Assembly: GCF_022179545.1 (NCBI RefSeq)
Contig: NZ_AP025518.1
Location: 2,480,001 to 2,544,000 of the forward strand
Direction: 5' to 3'
Length of the DNA: 64,000 nt
From: Mycolicibacterium fortuitum subsp. fortuitum
Lineage (GTDB): Bacteria; Actinomycetota; Actinomycetes; Mycobacteriales; Mycobacteriaceae
Below, piece by piece: positions 1-9,024 of the stretch. The notes under the pieces are model-generated. The model saw only the letters and a list, made by a program, of their open reading frames with translations, searched no databases and was not told the DNA's origin. Position numbers and translations under genes: made by a program. The stretch's first letter is position 1, and the number at the start of each line of letters is the position of its first letter.

Positions 1-483
1 ACCAACGACGACTTCTTGTTCCGCCAAGGGTCGAGCAGTGGGTTGGCGAAGATCAGGTTCGGAGACTGGCAGTCGGTGCTGCGCAGGTTCTCGTCGACGC
101 CGAACGTCGCTGTATTCCTGGCCCAGGCGCAGGCGTTGCAGACGCTGCTGGCGGTGGCGACACCCAACGCCGACCAACAACGCAACGTCGACTTCTTGTT
201 CGCGATCGGTGAGATGTTCACCCTGATCCCGTATGCCCAGCTGATTCTGGAGCAGGCGGAGACCGAGGCGATCGACGCCGATTTCATCGACCAGCTGTTC
301 GAGGTGCTCGTCACCGACATGTCCACGCACGCGACCAAGCTGCATTGCCATCCGGATGCTACTGCGGTGCAACAGCAGCGCGCCCTCGACATCGTCAAGC
401 AGCCAGTTGCGGACGGCGCCCGCCGCGATCGTGTGGTGGCAGGTGTGCGCGGATTGGCCGGCCGCTACGAGATGAACCCGTGA
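1..483 (+). CDS. Acyl-CoA dehydrogenase family protein, C-terminal part (5' truncated by window edge)
   Basis: The reading frame is already open at base 1 and ends at a TGA at 481-483, so this is the last ~160 residues of a larger protein. The visible part opens with an NDDFLFRQGSSSGLAKIRF segment and continues as a helical bundle (AQALQTLLAVAT, IDQLFEVLVTDM). This resembles the C-terminal alpha-helical domain of mycobacterial acyl-CoA dehydrogenases (FadE type), FAD enzymes that make trans-2-enoyl-CoA. The flavin-contacting and catalytic regions lie outside the window, so the assignment rests on the tail only. It lies 68 bp upstream of xerC on the same strand. Confidence 0.6.
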   Translation, partial: TNDDFLFRQGSSSGLAKIRFGDWQSVLRRFSSTPNVAVFLAQAQALQTLLAVATPNADQQRNVDFLFAIGEMFTLIPYAQLILEQAETEAIDADFIDQLFEVLVTDMSTHATKLHCHPDATAVQQQRALDIVKQPVADGARRDRVVAGVRGLAGRYEMNP

Positions 484-551
484 TGGTCACGCGACGGTAG
501 CGGCTCGGCGCGTCGGGTGCATCGCGGGCGTAGTTCTGCCACGGTGGCACG

Positions 552-1448
552 GTGCCCGTAGTTCAGGACGTGCTCGCCGAGTTCGACGAATACCTGGCGC
601 TGCAGTGCGGCAGGTCTGCACACACCCGCCGCGCCTACCGGGGTGACCTGACTGCGCTGTTCGATTTCACCGGCGGCGGACTGGAGACTCTGACCCTGCC
701 GAGGTTGCGCTCGTGGTTGGCCGCCCAGGCTGCAGCCGGAACGGCGCGGACCACGTTGGCGCGCCGAACGTCCTCGGTCAAGACCTTCTCCACCTGGGCG
801 ACACGGCGGGGACTGTTGCCGAATGACCCCGCCGCGCGGCTGCAGGTGCCCAAGGCTCACCGCACGCTGCCTGCGGTGCTGCGCCGCGACCAGGCAGTGG
901 ACGCCATGGAAGCGATGAATTCAGCTGTGCAGGAAGGTGACCCGCTCGCGCTGCGGGACAGGTTGATCGTCGAGCTGCTGTATGCCACCGGTATTCGGGT
1001 CAGCGAACTGTGCGGTCTGGACATCGATGACATCGACACTCCGCGCCGGGTGCTGCGGGTGTTGGGTAAGGGCAACAAGCAGCGCACGGTCCCGTTCGGG
1101 GAACCGGCACTGGTCGCGTTGACCTCCTGGCTCACCGACGGGCGGCCCGAGCTGGTCAGTGCCGATTCCGGCCCCGCGCTCCTGCTCGGGGCGCGCGGCA
1201 AGCGCCTCGACCCCCGTCAGGCCCGAACCGTGGTGCACCAGACCGTCTCTGCCGTCGACGGTGCCCCCGCCATCGGTCCCCACGGACTACGCCACAGCGC
1301 GGCCACCCACCTGCTGGAAGGCGGTGCCGACCTGCGCGTCGTACAGGAGTTGTTGGGACACAGTTCGTTGGCCACCACCCAGCTCTACACACACGTCACA
1401 GTGGAACGGTTGCGCGCGGTGCACGACCAGGCGCACCCACGAGCCTGA
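552..1448 (+). CDS. xerC: Tyrosine recombinase XerC
   Basis: This 298-residue site-specific recombinase resolves chromosome dimers at dif, normally with XerD. The N-terminal half is a SAM-like core-binding domain ([12 protein letters not shown]). The C-terminal half carries the catalytic set: Arg in [12 protein letters not shown], Lys in the [11 protein letters not shown] hairpin, [10 protein letters not shown] (His and second Arg), the His of LGHSS, and the nucleophilic Tyr in TTQLYTH. Length is usual for XerC/D. The start is GTG at 552. Synteny with rpsB-tsf downstream matches the housekeeping mycobacterial xerC rather than a phage integrase; no att sites or phage genes are nearby. Confidence 0.93.
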   Translation: MPVVQDVLAEFDEYLALQCGRSAHTRRAYRGDLTALFDFTGGGLETLTLPRLRSWLAAQAAAGTARTTLARRTSSVKTFSTWATRRGLLPNDPAARLQVPKAHRTLPAVLRRDQAVDAMEAMNSAVQEGDPLALRDRLIVELLYATGIRVSELCGLDIDDIDTPRRVLRVLGKGNKQRTVPFGEPALVALTSWLTDGRPELVSADSGPALLLGARGKRLDPRQARTVVHQTVSAVDGAPAIGPHGLRHSAATHLLEGGADLRVVQELLGHSSLATTQLYTHVTVERLRAVHDQAHPRA

Positions 1449-1458
1449 AGAGGAGATC

Positions 1459-2358
1459 GTGCCGGAGTTGACTGTCGAGCCGACCCGAACCACCGTCGAT
1501 CTGCCCTGCGGGCCGGTGTCCTATCTCAGCTGGGCCACCGACCACACGGCGCCGACCGTCGTGTTGCTGCACGGTGGAGGCGTGGACAGCGCGTCGTTGT
1601 CCTGGGGCGGTATCGGCCCGCGGTTGGCCGAGGCGGGCTACCGCGTGATCGCGCCCGACCATCCCGGCTATGGCTGCAGTCCGCCGGCGCGGTTGCCCGT
1701 GACACAGGACCGTTTGGTCGGCTACGTGGGGGAGTTCGTCCACGGACTCGACCTGCAGCGCTACGCGATCGGCGGGCTGTCACTCGGTGGGGGCATGACC
1801 ATCGGCCATGTCCTGGATCGGCCGCAGCGGGTGACGGGTGCGATGCTGCTGGGCAGTTACGGCCTGATGCCGCGCCTCTCGGACGGGCCGATGTCCGGTG
1901 TGCGGCAACTGGTCACGTGGGTGACGCTGCGTACCGGTCTGCTCGGAGCGGTGACGCGGTGGGTGGGCACCAACCGCCGAGCGATGGTGCGCAGCATGCA
2001 AGCCCTGATCACCGACCCCGCGCAGGTCACCGATGCGTTGATGGACGAGGTCATGGCTGCCGCGGGCCAACCGGAGGGATTCTCGGCGTTCGAGCAGTGG
2101 CAGCGCGATCAGGTCCGGTGGAACCGGCTGCGCACGGACTACAGCGGACGGTTGTCATCGTTTCCCCGCCCGGCGCTGATCGTCCACGGTGACCGTGATC
2201 CGGGCGTGCCGGTTGCGCGGGCCCGGGCGGCTGCGGAGCTGATCCCGGATGCGGAGCTCAAAATCATTGCAGGAGCCGGACATTGGGTGCAGCGCGATCG
2301 TCCGGACGCTGTGCTCGAGGCGATGGCCGGGTTTCTGGGGGGCGTCGTCGGCCGTTAG
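1459..2358 (+). CDS. Alpha/beta hydrolase
   Basis: A 299-residue serine hydrolase of the alpha/beta fold. It shows the oxyanion-side HGGG motif (VVLLHGGGVDSAS), the nucleophile elbow GLSLGG, a candidate acid in HGDRDPGVP and the catalytic His in GAGHWVQRDRP. I chose GTG at 1459 because a GAAGAGGAG ribosome binding site sits just upstream; the frame is open further 5' only as a shadow of xerC. The gene begins 10 bp after xerC, so the two are probably co-transcribed. The substrate cannot be read from the sequence. Its stop codon overlaps that of the convergent oxidoreductase gene. Confidence 0.85.
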   Translation: MPELTVEPTRTTVDLPCGPVSYLSWATDHTAPTVVLLHGGGVDSASLSWGGIGPRLAEAGYRVIAPDHPGYGCSPPARLPVTQDRLVGYVGEFVHGLDLQRYAIGGLSLGGGMTIGHVLDRPQRVTGAMLLGSYGLMPRLSDGPMSGVRQLVTWVTLRTGLLGAVTRWVGTNRRAMVRSMQALITDPAQVTDALMDEVMAAAGQPEGFSAFEQWQRDQVRWNRLRTDYSGRLSSFPRPALIVHGDRDPGVPVARARAAAELIPDAELKIIAGAGHWVQRDRPDAVLEAMAGFLGGVVGR

Positions 2359-3320
2359 CGCAGCAGCTTGATGACTTCGGCCAGGTGCGGAAGCGCCGAC
2401 TCGCGGCCCGTCCATGCGTCGATCGCCGTCCAGTAGCTGATCCCGAACCGACGCTGCCGCTCGGCCAGAGACTCGGCCATCTGCTCGTAGCTGCCGAACA
2501 ATGCAAACGGCGATTCCAACAGCAGTTCCGCCGAGGCGCCCAACGGCCCGGCCACCTCCGCTGCCGCGCTAGCGGGGTCGTCGGTGTGGACCACGAACTG
2601 CAGCAACCCGTTGAGCTCGATGGCGTCGAACCGGTCGCCGGCGGCATCATGCACAACAGTGATCCGGTCCAGCAGGCCCTTCGCGTCGAAGTGAGTCAGC
2701 CGGACCTCCGTGGCGTCATGGTTGTGACTGAAACCCGCCAGCCCGGCGATATCGGCGACCCGGCCGGCGAGCTGCAGCACGCGCGTGCCGTTGCCACCGA
2801 TGAGCAGCGGCACGTCGACTCCTGCCGGTGCGACCAGCGAGCCCGCGTCCGCCCGCACGCAGTAGTGCGCACCGTCCACGTCCACGGGCTCACCGGCCAG
2901 GAGTGGGCGGATCACGTCGACGGATTCGATCAACCGGTCCACCCTGGTGGCGCCGTTGTCGAATTTCAGTCCGGCCGCGTCATATTCGGCCTTCATATGG
3001 CCCGCACCCAGGCCCAACTCGAACCGTCCACCCGACAGCGCTGCCACGCTTACGGTTTCCCGTGCGGTGTCGACCGGATGACGCAGATCGTTGTTGAGCA
3101 CGAGTGTGCCGGTGCGCAGGCGTGAGGTGACGGCACAGGCGGTGGCCGCCCCGCTGAACGGTGCCACTGTCGGTGCCAGGTGGTCGGGAATCGTCATGAC
3201 GTCGAACCCGGATCGTTCGACGGTGCGCGCGAACTCGGCGAAATCGGCACCGCGGGGGAGTGCGGTGTGCAGACCGAATCGCATCGGCCGGGTGCGGTGG
3301 AAATGCGACGCGACGGTCAT
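2355..3320 (-). CDS. LLM-class F420-dependent oxidoreductase (Rv2893-like)
   Basis: This 321-residue protein has the bacterial luciferase-like monooxygenase TIM-barrel pattern: MRFGLHTALPRGADFAEF at the N-terminus, FDVMTIPDHLAP, GRFELGLGAGH and a C-terminal SYWTAIDAW segment. In mycobacteria this family uses the deazaflavin F420 for hydride transfer; the substrate is unknown. Its position between xerC and the M23/rpsB genes matches Rv2893 in M. tuberculosis (from memory). The start is ATG at 3320; a start at the internal Met (PMRFGL) is also possible. It converges on the upstream hydrolase with overlapping stops (TAG against TAA). Confidence 0.85.
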   Translation of the reverse strand: MTVASHFHRTRPMRFGLHTALPRGADFAEFARTVERSGFDVMTIPDHLAPTVAPFSGAATACAVTSRLRTGTLVLNNDLRHPVDTARETVSVAALSGGRFELGLGAGHMKAEYDAAGLKFDNGATRVDRLIESVDVIRPLLAGEPVDVDGAHYCVRADAGSLVAPAGVDVPLLIGGNGTRVLQLAGRVADIAGLAGFSHNHDATEVRLTHFDAKGLLDRITVVHDAAGDRFDAIELNGLLQFVVHTDDPASAAAEVAGPLGASAELLLESPFALFGSYEQMAESLAERQRRFGISYWTAIDAWTGRESALPHLAEVIKLLR

Positions 3321-3369
3321 ATTTCGACCCTAGGCCGTACTCAGCGACGTGTGCGCGTGCGCAATCTGT

Positions 3370-3711
3370 CTAGTCGGTGGTCGTCGTCCTGTCCGCGGCT
3401 TCGCGCTTGAAGTACAGGTGCGATGTCACCAAACCGAACACGGACAGGACGCCCCCGAACAACAGGAGCCCACCGAAAGTGACCAGACTGGAGCCTTCAT
3501 CCCGGTTTCGAGATCGCTGCTGGTCGTAGTCATAGAGAAATGACGAGCTTCGAACGATGTTGCGGCACTGATCCCCAGGGCGCATTACCCAGTCGCCGCA
3601 GGTGACATCGGTGCGGAAGGCCAGCTCCAGCCCGGGAATCGTCAGCGCCAGGCCGACACCGAATAGCGCCACGGTGAATATCGACATAAGGATCCATCGC
3701 GCCCTACTCAT
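3370..3711 (-). CDS. Small membrane protein of unknown function
   Basis: A 113-residue protein with two predicted membrane segments: near residues 6-27 (WILMSIFTVALFGVGLALTI) and near residues 76-98 (VTFGGLLLFGGVLSVFGLV). Between them is a ~45-residue polar loop with two cysteines (DVTCGD, DQCRN) that could form a disulfide if extracytoplasmic. The C-terminus is charged and Thr-rich. I do not recognise a family. It follows the M23 gene on the same strand after about 120 bp. Confidence 0.65.
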   Translation of the reverse strand: MSRARWILMSIFTVALFGVGLALTIPGLELAFRTDVTCGDWVMRPGDQCRNIVRSSSFLYDYDQQRSRNRDEGSSLVTFGGLLLFGGVLSVFGLVTSHLYFKREAADRTTTTD

Positions 3712-3831
3712 GTGTGCCCTTCGCGTCGGCGGCCAGGAATGAGGCTAGCGGCCGCTTCAGTGCATCATCCGCACCAAATTCCAGACACCGACGCCGCGGG
3801 ATCGTTGGCCACAACCAGGGATTCAGCCCGC

Positions 3832-4332
3832 TTACCCACCCACCGGCTTGAGCCGGATCGGGGTCTCGGCGAGCAGCCCCAACGGGTTGACGTAGTCCGC
3901 CCTGGCAGCGGCGCCCCACATCGCGCCCCAGTGCAGGCAGGCGGTCGCCGCACAACCGGGGTGACCGGCCAGCAGCGTGCCGAGCAGCTGGCCGGCGGTG
4001 ACGGTCTGTCCGGGCCGGACCGTGGCCTGTACCGGCTCGTAGCTGGTGCGCAGCCCACCCGGATGGGCGAGCGAGACCACCGGCCGCCCGGCCAGCACAC
4101 CGGCGAACACCACAGTTCCCGGGCCGGCGGCATAGACCGGTTGATCCGGCGCGGACGCGAGGTCGACGCCGCGATGGCCGCGGTTCCAGTTGGGGGAGGG
4201 GGCGTCGAAACCCCTGGTCACCGGCGGCCGCGGGGACACCGGCCACCGCAATCGGGAGTCATCGGCGTGGGCCGCCACCGGCCACAAGCACGCCACACTC
4301 AGCAGCAGCGCCGCCGCGGTCATCCTCACCAC
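3832..4332 (-). CDS. Secreted M23 (LytM-type) peptidase-like protein
   Basis: A 166-residue protein with a signal peptide (about residues 1-23, hydrophobic, ending AHA) followed by a LytM/M23 domain. The first metal motif is intact (GHRGVDLA, H-x3-D). The second, normally H-x-H, reads C-L-H in ACLHWGAM, so the catalytic His of the pair is Cys. M23 enzymes cleave peptidoglycan cross-bridges, and degenerate members act as activators or binders. Position next to rpsB matches Rv2891. The start is GTG at 4332 or ATG at 4323; the first keeps a positive residue before the hydrophobic core. Confidence 0.82.
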   Translation of the reverse strand: MVRMTAAALLLSVACLWPVAAHADDSRLRWPVSPRPPVTRGFDAPSPNWNRGHRGVDLASAPDQPVYAAGPGTVVFAGVLAGRPVVSLAHPGGLRTSYEPVQATVRPGQTVTAGQLLGTLLAGHPGCAATACLHWGAMWGAAARADYVNPLGLLAETPIRLKPVGG

Positions 4333-4630
4333 TTCAGTTCAGCGTCACCCGGGCTGGTCCGGTAGACCCGAAGTCGGGTCCTGTGGATGGATGGGACGGC
4401 GTTTGCCGCGTGGTAAAAGCACCCCTGCCCAGCGTGTAAACTTCTACCCGCAGCTCGCTAGCGGGCTGACTTCGCGTGTCTACGCATATCGATCGCCTCG
4501 ACGGGGTCGTACACGGATGCCGACGGTCCTGACCTGGGATTTCCCGGAACGGGTTCGGCAAGCCGGTGGGCACCAGGGCCTGGCATCACCCGACGCCGGG
4601 CGACAACCGACAACATAAAGGAATGTGCTC
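4333..4630. promoter_or_regulatory. Intergenic region: divergent M23 / rpsB leader
   Basis: This 298-bp region separates the divergent M23 and rpsB genes and must hold both promoters. It contains no gene that I can support. One candidate structure is the near-palindrome AGCTCGCT/AGCGGGCT at 4452-4467, fully pairable in RNA with one G-U pair. rpsB leaders are autoregulated by S2 in some bacteria; whether that applies here is inference. Confidence 0.35.
4617..4623 (+). promoter_or_regulatory. Ribosome binding site deciding the rpsB start
   Basis: The sequence AAAGGAA lies 8 nt upstream of ATG 4631. It favours that ATG over the in-frame GTG at 4625, which would be too close to the site. Confidence 0.6.
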
Positions 4631-5464
4631 ATGGCTGTTGTGACCATGAAGCAGCTGCTTGACAGCGGCGCTCACTTCGGGCATCAGACCCGTCGCTGGA
4701 ACCCCAAGATGAAGCGGTTCATCTTCACCGACCGCAATGGCATCTACATCATCGATCTGCAGCAGACGCTGACCTACATCGACAAGGCTTACGAGTTCGT
4801 CAAGGAGACGGTTGCCCACGGTGGCACCATCCTGTTCGTCGGCACCAAGAAGCAGGCGCAGGAGTCCATCGCCGAAGAGGCCACCCGCGTCGGCATGCCT
4901 TACGTGAACCAGCGCTGGCTGGGCGGCATGCTCACCAACTTCTCCACCGTGCACAAGCGCCTGCAGCGCCTCAAGGAGCTCGAGGCCATGGAGCAGACCG
5001 GTGGCTTCGAGGGTCGCACCAAGAAGGAAATCCTCATGCTCACGCGTGAGAAGAACAAGCTTGAGCGCAGCCTCGGCGGTATCCGGGACATGCAGAAGGT
5101 GCCTTCGGCCATCTGGGTCGTCGACACCAACAAGGAGCACCTGGCGGTCAACGAGGCCATCAAGCTGGGTATCCCGGTCATCGCGATCCTGGACACCAAC
5201 TGCGATCCCGACCAGGTCAACTACCCGATCCCGGGCAACGACGACGCCATCCGTTCGGCCGCCCTGCTGACCAAGGTCGTCGCCTCCGCGGTTGCCGAGG
5301 GCCTGCAGGCTCGCGCCGGTCAGGGTGCCGGTGAGAAGCAGGACACCGAGGGTGCTGCTGAGCCGCTCGCCGAGTGGGAGCAGGAGCTGCTCGCCGGTGC
5401 GACCGCTGGTACCGCCGAAGGCGAGGCCGCTGCTGCACCCGAAACATCCACTGACGCTTCGTAA
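4631..5464 (+). CDS. rpsB: 30S ribosomal protein S2
   Basis: A 277-residue S2 protein with the family hallmark near the N-terminus ([20 protein letters not shown]), [11 protein letters not shown], the FVGTKKQAQ segment and the [10 protein letters not shown] motif. The acidic, Ala/Glu-rich C-terminal tail ([15 protein letters not shown]) is typical of actinobacterial S2. It binds the 30S head-body junction and is needed for S1 recruitment and initiation. It is followed after 18 bp by tsf, the conserved rpsB-tsf operon. Confidence 0.98.
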   Translation: MAVVTMKQLLDSGAHFGHQTRRWNPKMKRFIFTDRNGIYIIDLQQTLTYIDKAYEFVKETVAHGGTILFVGTKKQAQESIAEEATRVGMPYVNQRWLGGMLTNFSTVHKRLQRLKELEAMEQTGGFEGRTKKEILMLTREKNKLERSLGGIRDMQKVPSAIWVVDTNKEHLAVNEAIKLGIPVIAILDTNCDPDQVNYPIPGNDDAIRSAALLTKVVASAVAEGLQARAGQGAGEKQDTEGAAEPLAEWEQELLAGATAGTAEGEAAAAPETSTDAS

Positions 5465-5482
5465 TTCCAGGAGAAGTCTTAA

Positions 5483-6310
5483 ATGGCTAACTACACCGCC
5501 GCCGACGTCAAGCGCCTTCGGGAGCTGACCGGCTCCGGCATGATGGATTGCAAGAACGCGCTGGCCGAATCGGACGGCGATTTCGACAAGGCCGTCGAGT
5601 TGCTCCGGATCAAGGGCGCCAAGGACGTCGGCAAGCGCGCTGAGCGTGCCACCGCCGAAGGTCTGGTCGCGGCCAAGGACGGCGCGCTGATCGAGCTGAA
5701 CTCCGAGACCGACTTCGTCGCCAAGAACGGCGAATTCCAGGAGCTCGCGAACCAGGTCGTGGCGGCTGCCGCTGCGGCGAAGGTCAGCGACGCCGATGCC
5801 CTCAAGGCCGCCAAGGTCGGGGATACCACGGTTGAGCAGGCCATCGCCGACCTGTCGGCCAAGATCGGCGAGAAGCTGGAACTGCGTCGCGCCGCCTACT
5901 TCGACGGCACGGTCGAGACCTACCTGCACAAGCGGGCCGCGGATCTGCCGCCAGCCGTCGGCGTGTTGGTCGAGTACACCGCCGGCGACGCCGACAAGGG
6001 CAAGGAGGCCGCTCACGCGGTCGCTCTGCAGATCGCCGCGCTGAAGGCCAAGTACCTCACCCGTGAGGACGTGCCGGCCGACATCGTCGCCAACGAGCGG
6101 CGCATCGCCGAGGAGACCGCGAAGGAAGAGGGCAAGCCCGAGCAGGCGCTGCCCAAGATCATCGAAGGTCGTGTCACCGGTTTCTACAAGGACGTCGTGC
6201 TGCTGGATCAGCCGTCGGTGTCCGACAACAAGAAGACCGTCAAGGCACTGCTCGACGAGGCCGGCGTCACCGTGACCCGCTTCGTGCGGTTCGAGGTCGG
6301 TCAGGCCTAG
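5483..6310 (+). CDS. tsf: Translation elongation factor Ts
   Basis: A 275-residue EF-Ts, the nucleotide exchange factor for EF-Tu. The N-terminal UBA-like domain contains the signature [16 protein letters not shown]; the TDFVAKN motif in the core domain contacts EF-Tu. The start ATG is preceded by CCAGGAGAAG. It is co-transcribed with rpsB and closed by a strong terminator at 6374-6418. Confidence 0.98.
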   Translation: MANYTAADVKRLRELTGSGMMDCKNALAESDGDFDKAVELLRIKGAKDVGKRAERATAEGLVAAKDGALIELNSETDFVAKNGEFQELANQVVAAAAAAKVSDADALKAAKVGDTTVEQAIADLSAKIGEKLELRRAAYFDGTVETYLHKRAADLPPAVGVLVEYTAGDADKGKEAAHAVALQIAALKAKYLTREDVPADIVANERRIAEETAKEEGKPEQALPKIIEGRVTGFYKDVVLLDQPSVSDNKKTVKALLDEAGVTVTRFVRFEVGQA

Positions 6311-6373
6311 CCACCAGAAGACTCGGGCGGCACATCACACCCGATGGACGGCTCGGCCGTCGCCGCCCGCTGC

Positions 6374-6418
6374 AAAGCCCCGCGCTCATTCCGGCGATCC
6401 CGGAAAGCGCGGGGTTTT
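6374..6418 (+). terminator. Rho-independent terminator after tsf
   Basis: AAAGCCCCGCGCT at 6374-6386 pairs with AGCGCGGGGTTTT at 6406-6418 (one G-U pair). The 3' arm ends in a short T run, which gives a classic GC-rich hairpin terminator for the rpsB-tsf operon, 64 bp after the tsf stop codon. Confidence 0.85.
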
Positions 6419-6520
6419 GTTCATTCGTGACGTGGTCGGTGCCGGGTAGTTGCCAACGCCGACTCGAGGAGCTTTGCCGGTGTGGGAGTGTGGCAGGTAC
6501 GAATGGTGGTGGAGGTGAGC

Positions 6521-7375
6521 ATGCGTGTAGGGGTGGTATTTCCGCAGACGGAACTGGGCGGGGACCCGGGAGCCGTGCGAACCTACGGCCAGCGTGCCGA
6601 AGAGTTGGGCTTCACCCACATCCTCGCCTACGACCATGTGGTCGGTGCTGATCCTGCGGTCCATCGGGACTGGGCAGGCCCCTATGACCTCTACACCACA
6701 TTTCACGAGCCGATGGTGATGTTCGGCTACTTGGCCGCCGTCACCTCGTTGGAGCTGGTCACCGGCGTGATCATCCTGCCGCAGCGCCAGGCGGTGCTGG
6801 TGGCCAAGCAGGCCGCCGAGGTGGATCTGCTCAGCGGTGGACGGTTCCGCCTTGGTGTCGGGCTGGGCTGGAACGCGGTCGAATACGAGGCGCTCGGCGA
6901 GGATTTCGGCAACCGCGGTAAGCGCTCGGAGGAACAGGTCGAGCTGATGCGCCGGCTCTGGACCGAATCGTCGGTGACCTTCGAGGGGCGCCACCACACG
7001 GTGACCGGTGCAGGTCTGGCTCCACTGCCTGTACAGCGCCCGATTCCGGTCTGGTTCGGAGCGGCCTCTGCGCGGGCCCTGGAGCGGGCCGGACGGCTCG
7101 GTGACGGCTGGTTCCCGATGGTCGGGCCCGGACTGGAACTCGACGATGCGCGGGCCAGGGTCGAGCGTGCGGCCGTCGCCGCCGGGAGAGACCCTGCCAC
7201 GATCGGAATGGAAGGCCGGGTGAACTGGACGGGTGATCCCGAGAAGGCGGCGGCCGACATCGCCGCATGGGCCGAGGCCGGAGCCACGCACGTCACGGTG
7301 AACACCATGGGTGCCGGCCTGCGGACGGTAGATGAGCATCTGGCCGTGTTGCAGAGCGTGGCGCGGACGCAGTGA
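6521..7375 (+). CDS. LLM-class F420-dependent oxidoreductase
   Basis: A 284-residue luciferase-like flavin/F420 oxidoreductase. Motifs include MRVGVVFPQTELG at the N-terminus, FTHILAYDHVVG, GGRFRLGVGLGWN (the family glycine/arginine loop) and PIPVWFGAAS. I chose ATG 6521 because GGAGGTGA sits immediately upstream (6511-6518); the earlier in-frame start at 6482 has no comparable site. It lies between tsf and the amidase, 60 bp before the latter. The substrate is unknown. Confidence 0.85.
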   Translation: MRVGVVFPQTELGGDPGAVRTYGQRAEELGFTHILAYDHVVGADPAVHRDWAGPYDLYTTFHEPMVMFGYLAAVTSLELVTGVIILPQRQAVLVAKQAAEVDLLSGGRFRLGVGLGWNAVEYEALGEDFGNRGKRSEEQVELMRRLWTESSVTFEGRHHTVTGAGLAPLPVQRPIPVWFGAASARALERAGRLGDGWFPMVGPGLELDDARARVERAAVAAGRDPATIGMEGRVNWTGDPEKAAADIAAWAEAGATHVTVNTMGAGLRTVDEHLAVLQSVARTQ

Positions 7376-7435
7376 CAGCCTGCCCGTGGAAACGCGGACG
7401 GGCGCAGCAGCGGTACTACTTGGTACCGTCAGTGC

Positions 7436-8887
7436 ATGAGTCGAGTCTCCGCCTTCGGCGACGATGCCCTCGGTGAACACGATGCCGTCGGTCTGGTGCA
7501 GGAACTGCGCGCCGGCCGGGTATCGGCAGCCGACCTGATCGAGGCCGCGGTGGCACGGGTCGAGGCCGTCAATCCCACGCTCAACGGCCTGGCGTTCGAG
7601 GCATTCGACCGGGCCCACACCCGCGGTGCCGCACCAAGCCCATACGGCGGGTTCTTCGACGGCGTGCCGACCTTCGTCAAGGACAACGTCGCCGTCGAGG
7701 GCATGCCGACCATGAGCGGTACCGACGCGTGGGAACCCCGCCCCGAACCTGCCAACGGTGACTTCGCCCGCGCCTACCTGGCCACGGGCCTGGTACCGCT
7801 GGGCAAGACCCGGCTGTCGGAGTTCGGTTTCAGCGCGTCGTGCGAACACCCGAGACTGGGGCCCGTACGCAACCCGTGGAACCCGCTGCACACTGCGGGC
7901 GCCTCCTCGTCGGGTTCGGGTGCGTTCGTCGCGGCGGGAGCCGTCCCCATCGCGCACGCCAACGACGGGGGCGGGTCGATCCGGATCCCCGCCGCCTGTA
8001 ACGGGTTGGTCGGCCTCAAGCCGACGCGGGGCCGGCTGCCTCAGGACAAGAACATGCGGATGATGCCGCTGCGCATCGTGTCCGACGGTGTGCTCACCCG
8101 GTCGGTGCGTGACACCGCTGCGCTCTACCGGGAGATGGAGAAGGTCTACCGGAATCCCAAACTCCCGCCGATCGGCGACGTCAGCCGCCCGGGCAAGCAG
8201 CGGCTGCGCATTGCGGTGTGCACGCAGTCGGTGGTCCACGACGCCGGTCCGGAGATGGCCGAGTTGACCCACAAGACCGCCGCGCTGCTCGAAGAACTCG
8301 GTCACCGGATCACGGTGATCGGCAACCCGGTGCAAGCGCGGTTCAAGGACGATTTCCTGCTGTACTGGTCTTTTCTGGCGTACGCGTTGGTGCGCGGGGG
8401 GAAGCGGTCTTTCGGGTCGAGCTTCGACCGGGACAAGCTGGACAATCTCACCCTGGGGTTGGAACGGCACGCATCGCGCAATCTGCACCGGCTGCCGGCG
8501 GCGATCGCGCGGTTGGCCCGGTCGCGGCGCATCACCGAGCGGCTGTCCAACAGCTATGACGCGGTCCTGATGCCGACTCTGGCCGAGCCCACCCTTGAGA
8601 TCGGTCGTCTCGACCCGACCGCCGACTACGAGCAGATCATCGACCGGTTGCTCGGCTGGGTGGCGTTCACACCGCTGCAGAACGCGACCGGGGACCCGGC
8701 CATCTCGCTGCCGCTGGCGCAGACCCAAACCGGCCTGCCGGTGGGCATGATGCTGTCGGCGACGCGCGGCCGCGAAGCTCTCCTGCTGGAGCTGGCCTAC
8801 GAGCTCGAGGAAGCCAGGCCCTGGCCGCGCATCCAGGATCCGGTGCCCGCCGCCCCGCGCAAGCGGGCCCGAAAAGCGGTGAGATAA
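7436..8887 (+). CDS. amiC: Amidase-signature family enzyme (AmiC-like)
   Basis: A 483-residue amidase-signature hydrolase. The catalytic Ser-cisSer-Lys triad is visible: Lys in TFVKDNVA, the cis-Ser in the GASSSGSGA glycine/serine loop, and the nucleophile in DGGGSIRIPA. The family cleaves carboxamides to acids and ammonia. Position after tsf corresponds to amiC (Rv2888c) in M. tuberculosis. The start is ATG 7436. A hairpin at 8903-8922 follows the gene. Confidence 0.9.
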   Translation: MSRVSAFGDDALGEHDAVGLVQELRAGRVSAADLIEAAVARVEAVNPTLNGLAFEAFDRAHTRGAAPSPYGGFFDGVPTFVKDNVAVEGMPTMSGTDAWEPRPEPANGDFARAYLATGLVPLGKTRLSEFGFSASCEHPRLGPVRNPWNPLHTAGASSSGSGAFVAAGAVPIAHANDGGGSIRIPAACNGLVGLKPTRGRLPQDKNMRMMPLRIVSDGVLTRSVRDTAALYREMEKVYRNPKLPPIGDVSRPGKQRLRIAVCTQSVVHDAGPEMAELTHKTAALLEELGHRITVIGNPVQARFKDDFLLYWSFLAYALVRGGKRSFGSSFDRDKLDNLTLGLERHASRNLHRLPAAIARLARSRRITERLSNSYDAVLMPTLAEPTLEIGRLDPTADYEQIIDRLLGWVAFTPLQNATGDPAISLPLAQTQTGLPVGMMLSATRGREALLLELAYELEEARPWPRIQDPVPAAPRKRARKAVR

Positions 8888-8902
8888 GCCGATTTTGCGG
8901 GA

Positions 8903-8922
8903 CCCCGGTGAGCAAACCGGGG
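8903..8922 (+). terminator. Possible hairpin terminator after the amidase gene
   Basis: CCCCGGT (8903-8909) and ACCGGGG (8916-8922) form a perfect 7-bp stem with a 6-nt loop, 15 bp after the amidase stop. There is no T run, so this would be a non-canonical terminator. Confidence 0.4.
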
Positions 8923-8985
8923 GCTGCTGCCGCCTTCGGTCCGGGTTTTGCTCAGGTGCTGCGCTCAGGGGCCTCGATGTGCTCT

Positions 8986-8991
8986 TATGAT
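8986..8991 (+). promoter_or_regulatory. Candidate -10 box for the YgiB-like operon
   Basis: TATGAT matches the -10 consensus and lies 33 bp upstream of the ATG at 9025. No good -35 box is seen at the expected distance. Confidence 0.35.
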
Positions 8992-9024
8992 GACCGGCAG
9001 GTGTCAGAGTTTGCGGGGGTGTGA

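Noticed and set aside
552..1448. Tyrosine recombinase as a sign of an integrated mobile element
   Set aside because: Length, motifs and synteny fit housekeeping XerC; no att repeats, phage or plasmid genes are nearby.
4586..6016. 476-codon minus-strand frame over rpsB-tsf
   Set aside because: Antisense shadow of two ribosomal operon genes, with no family features.
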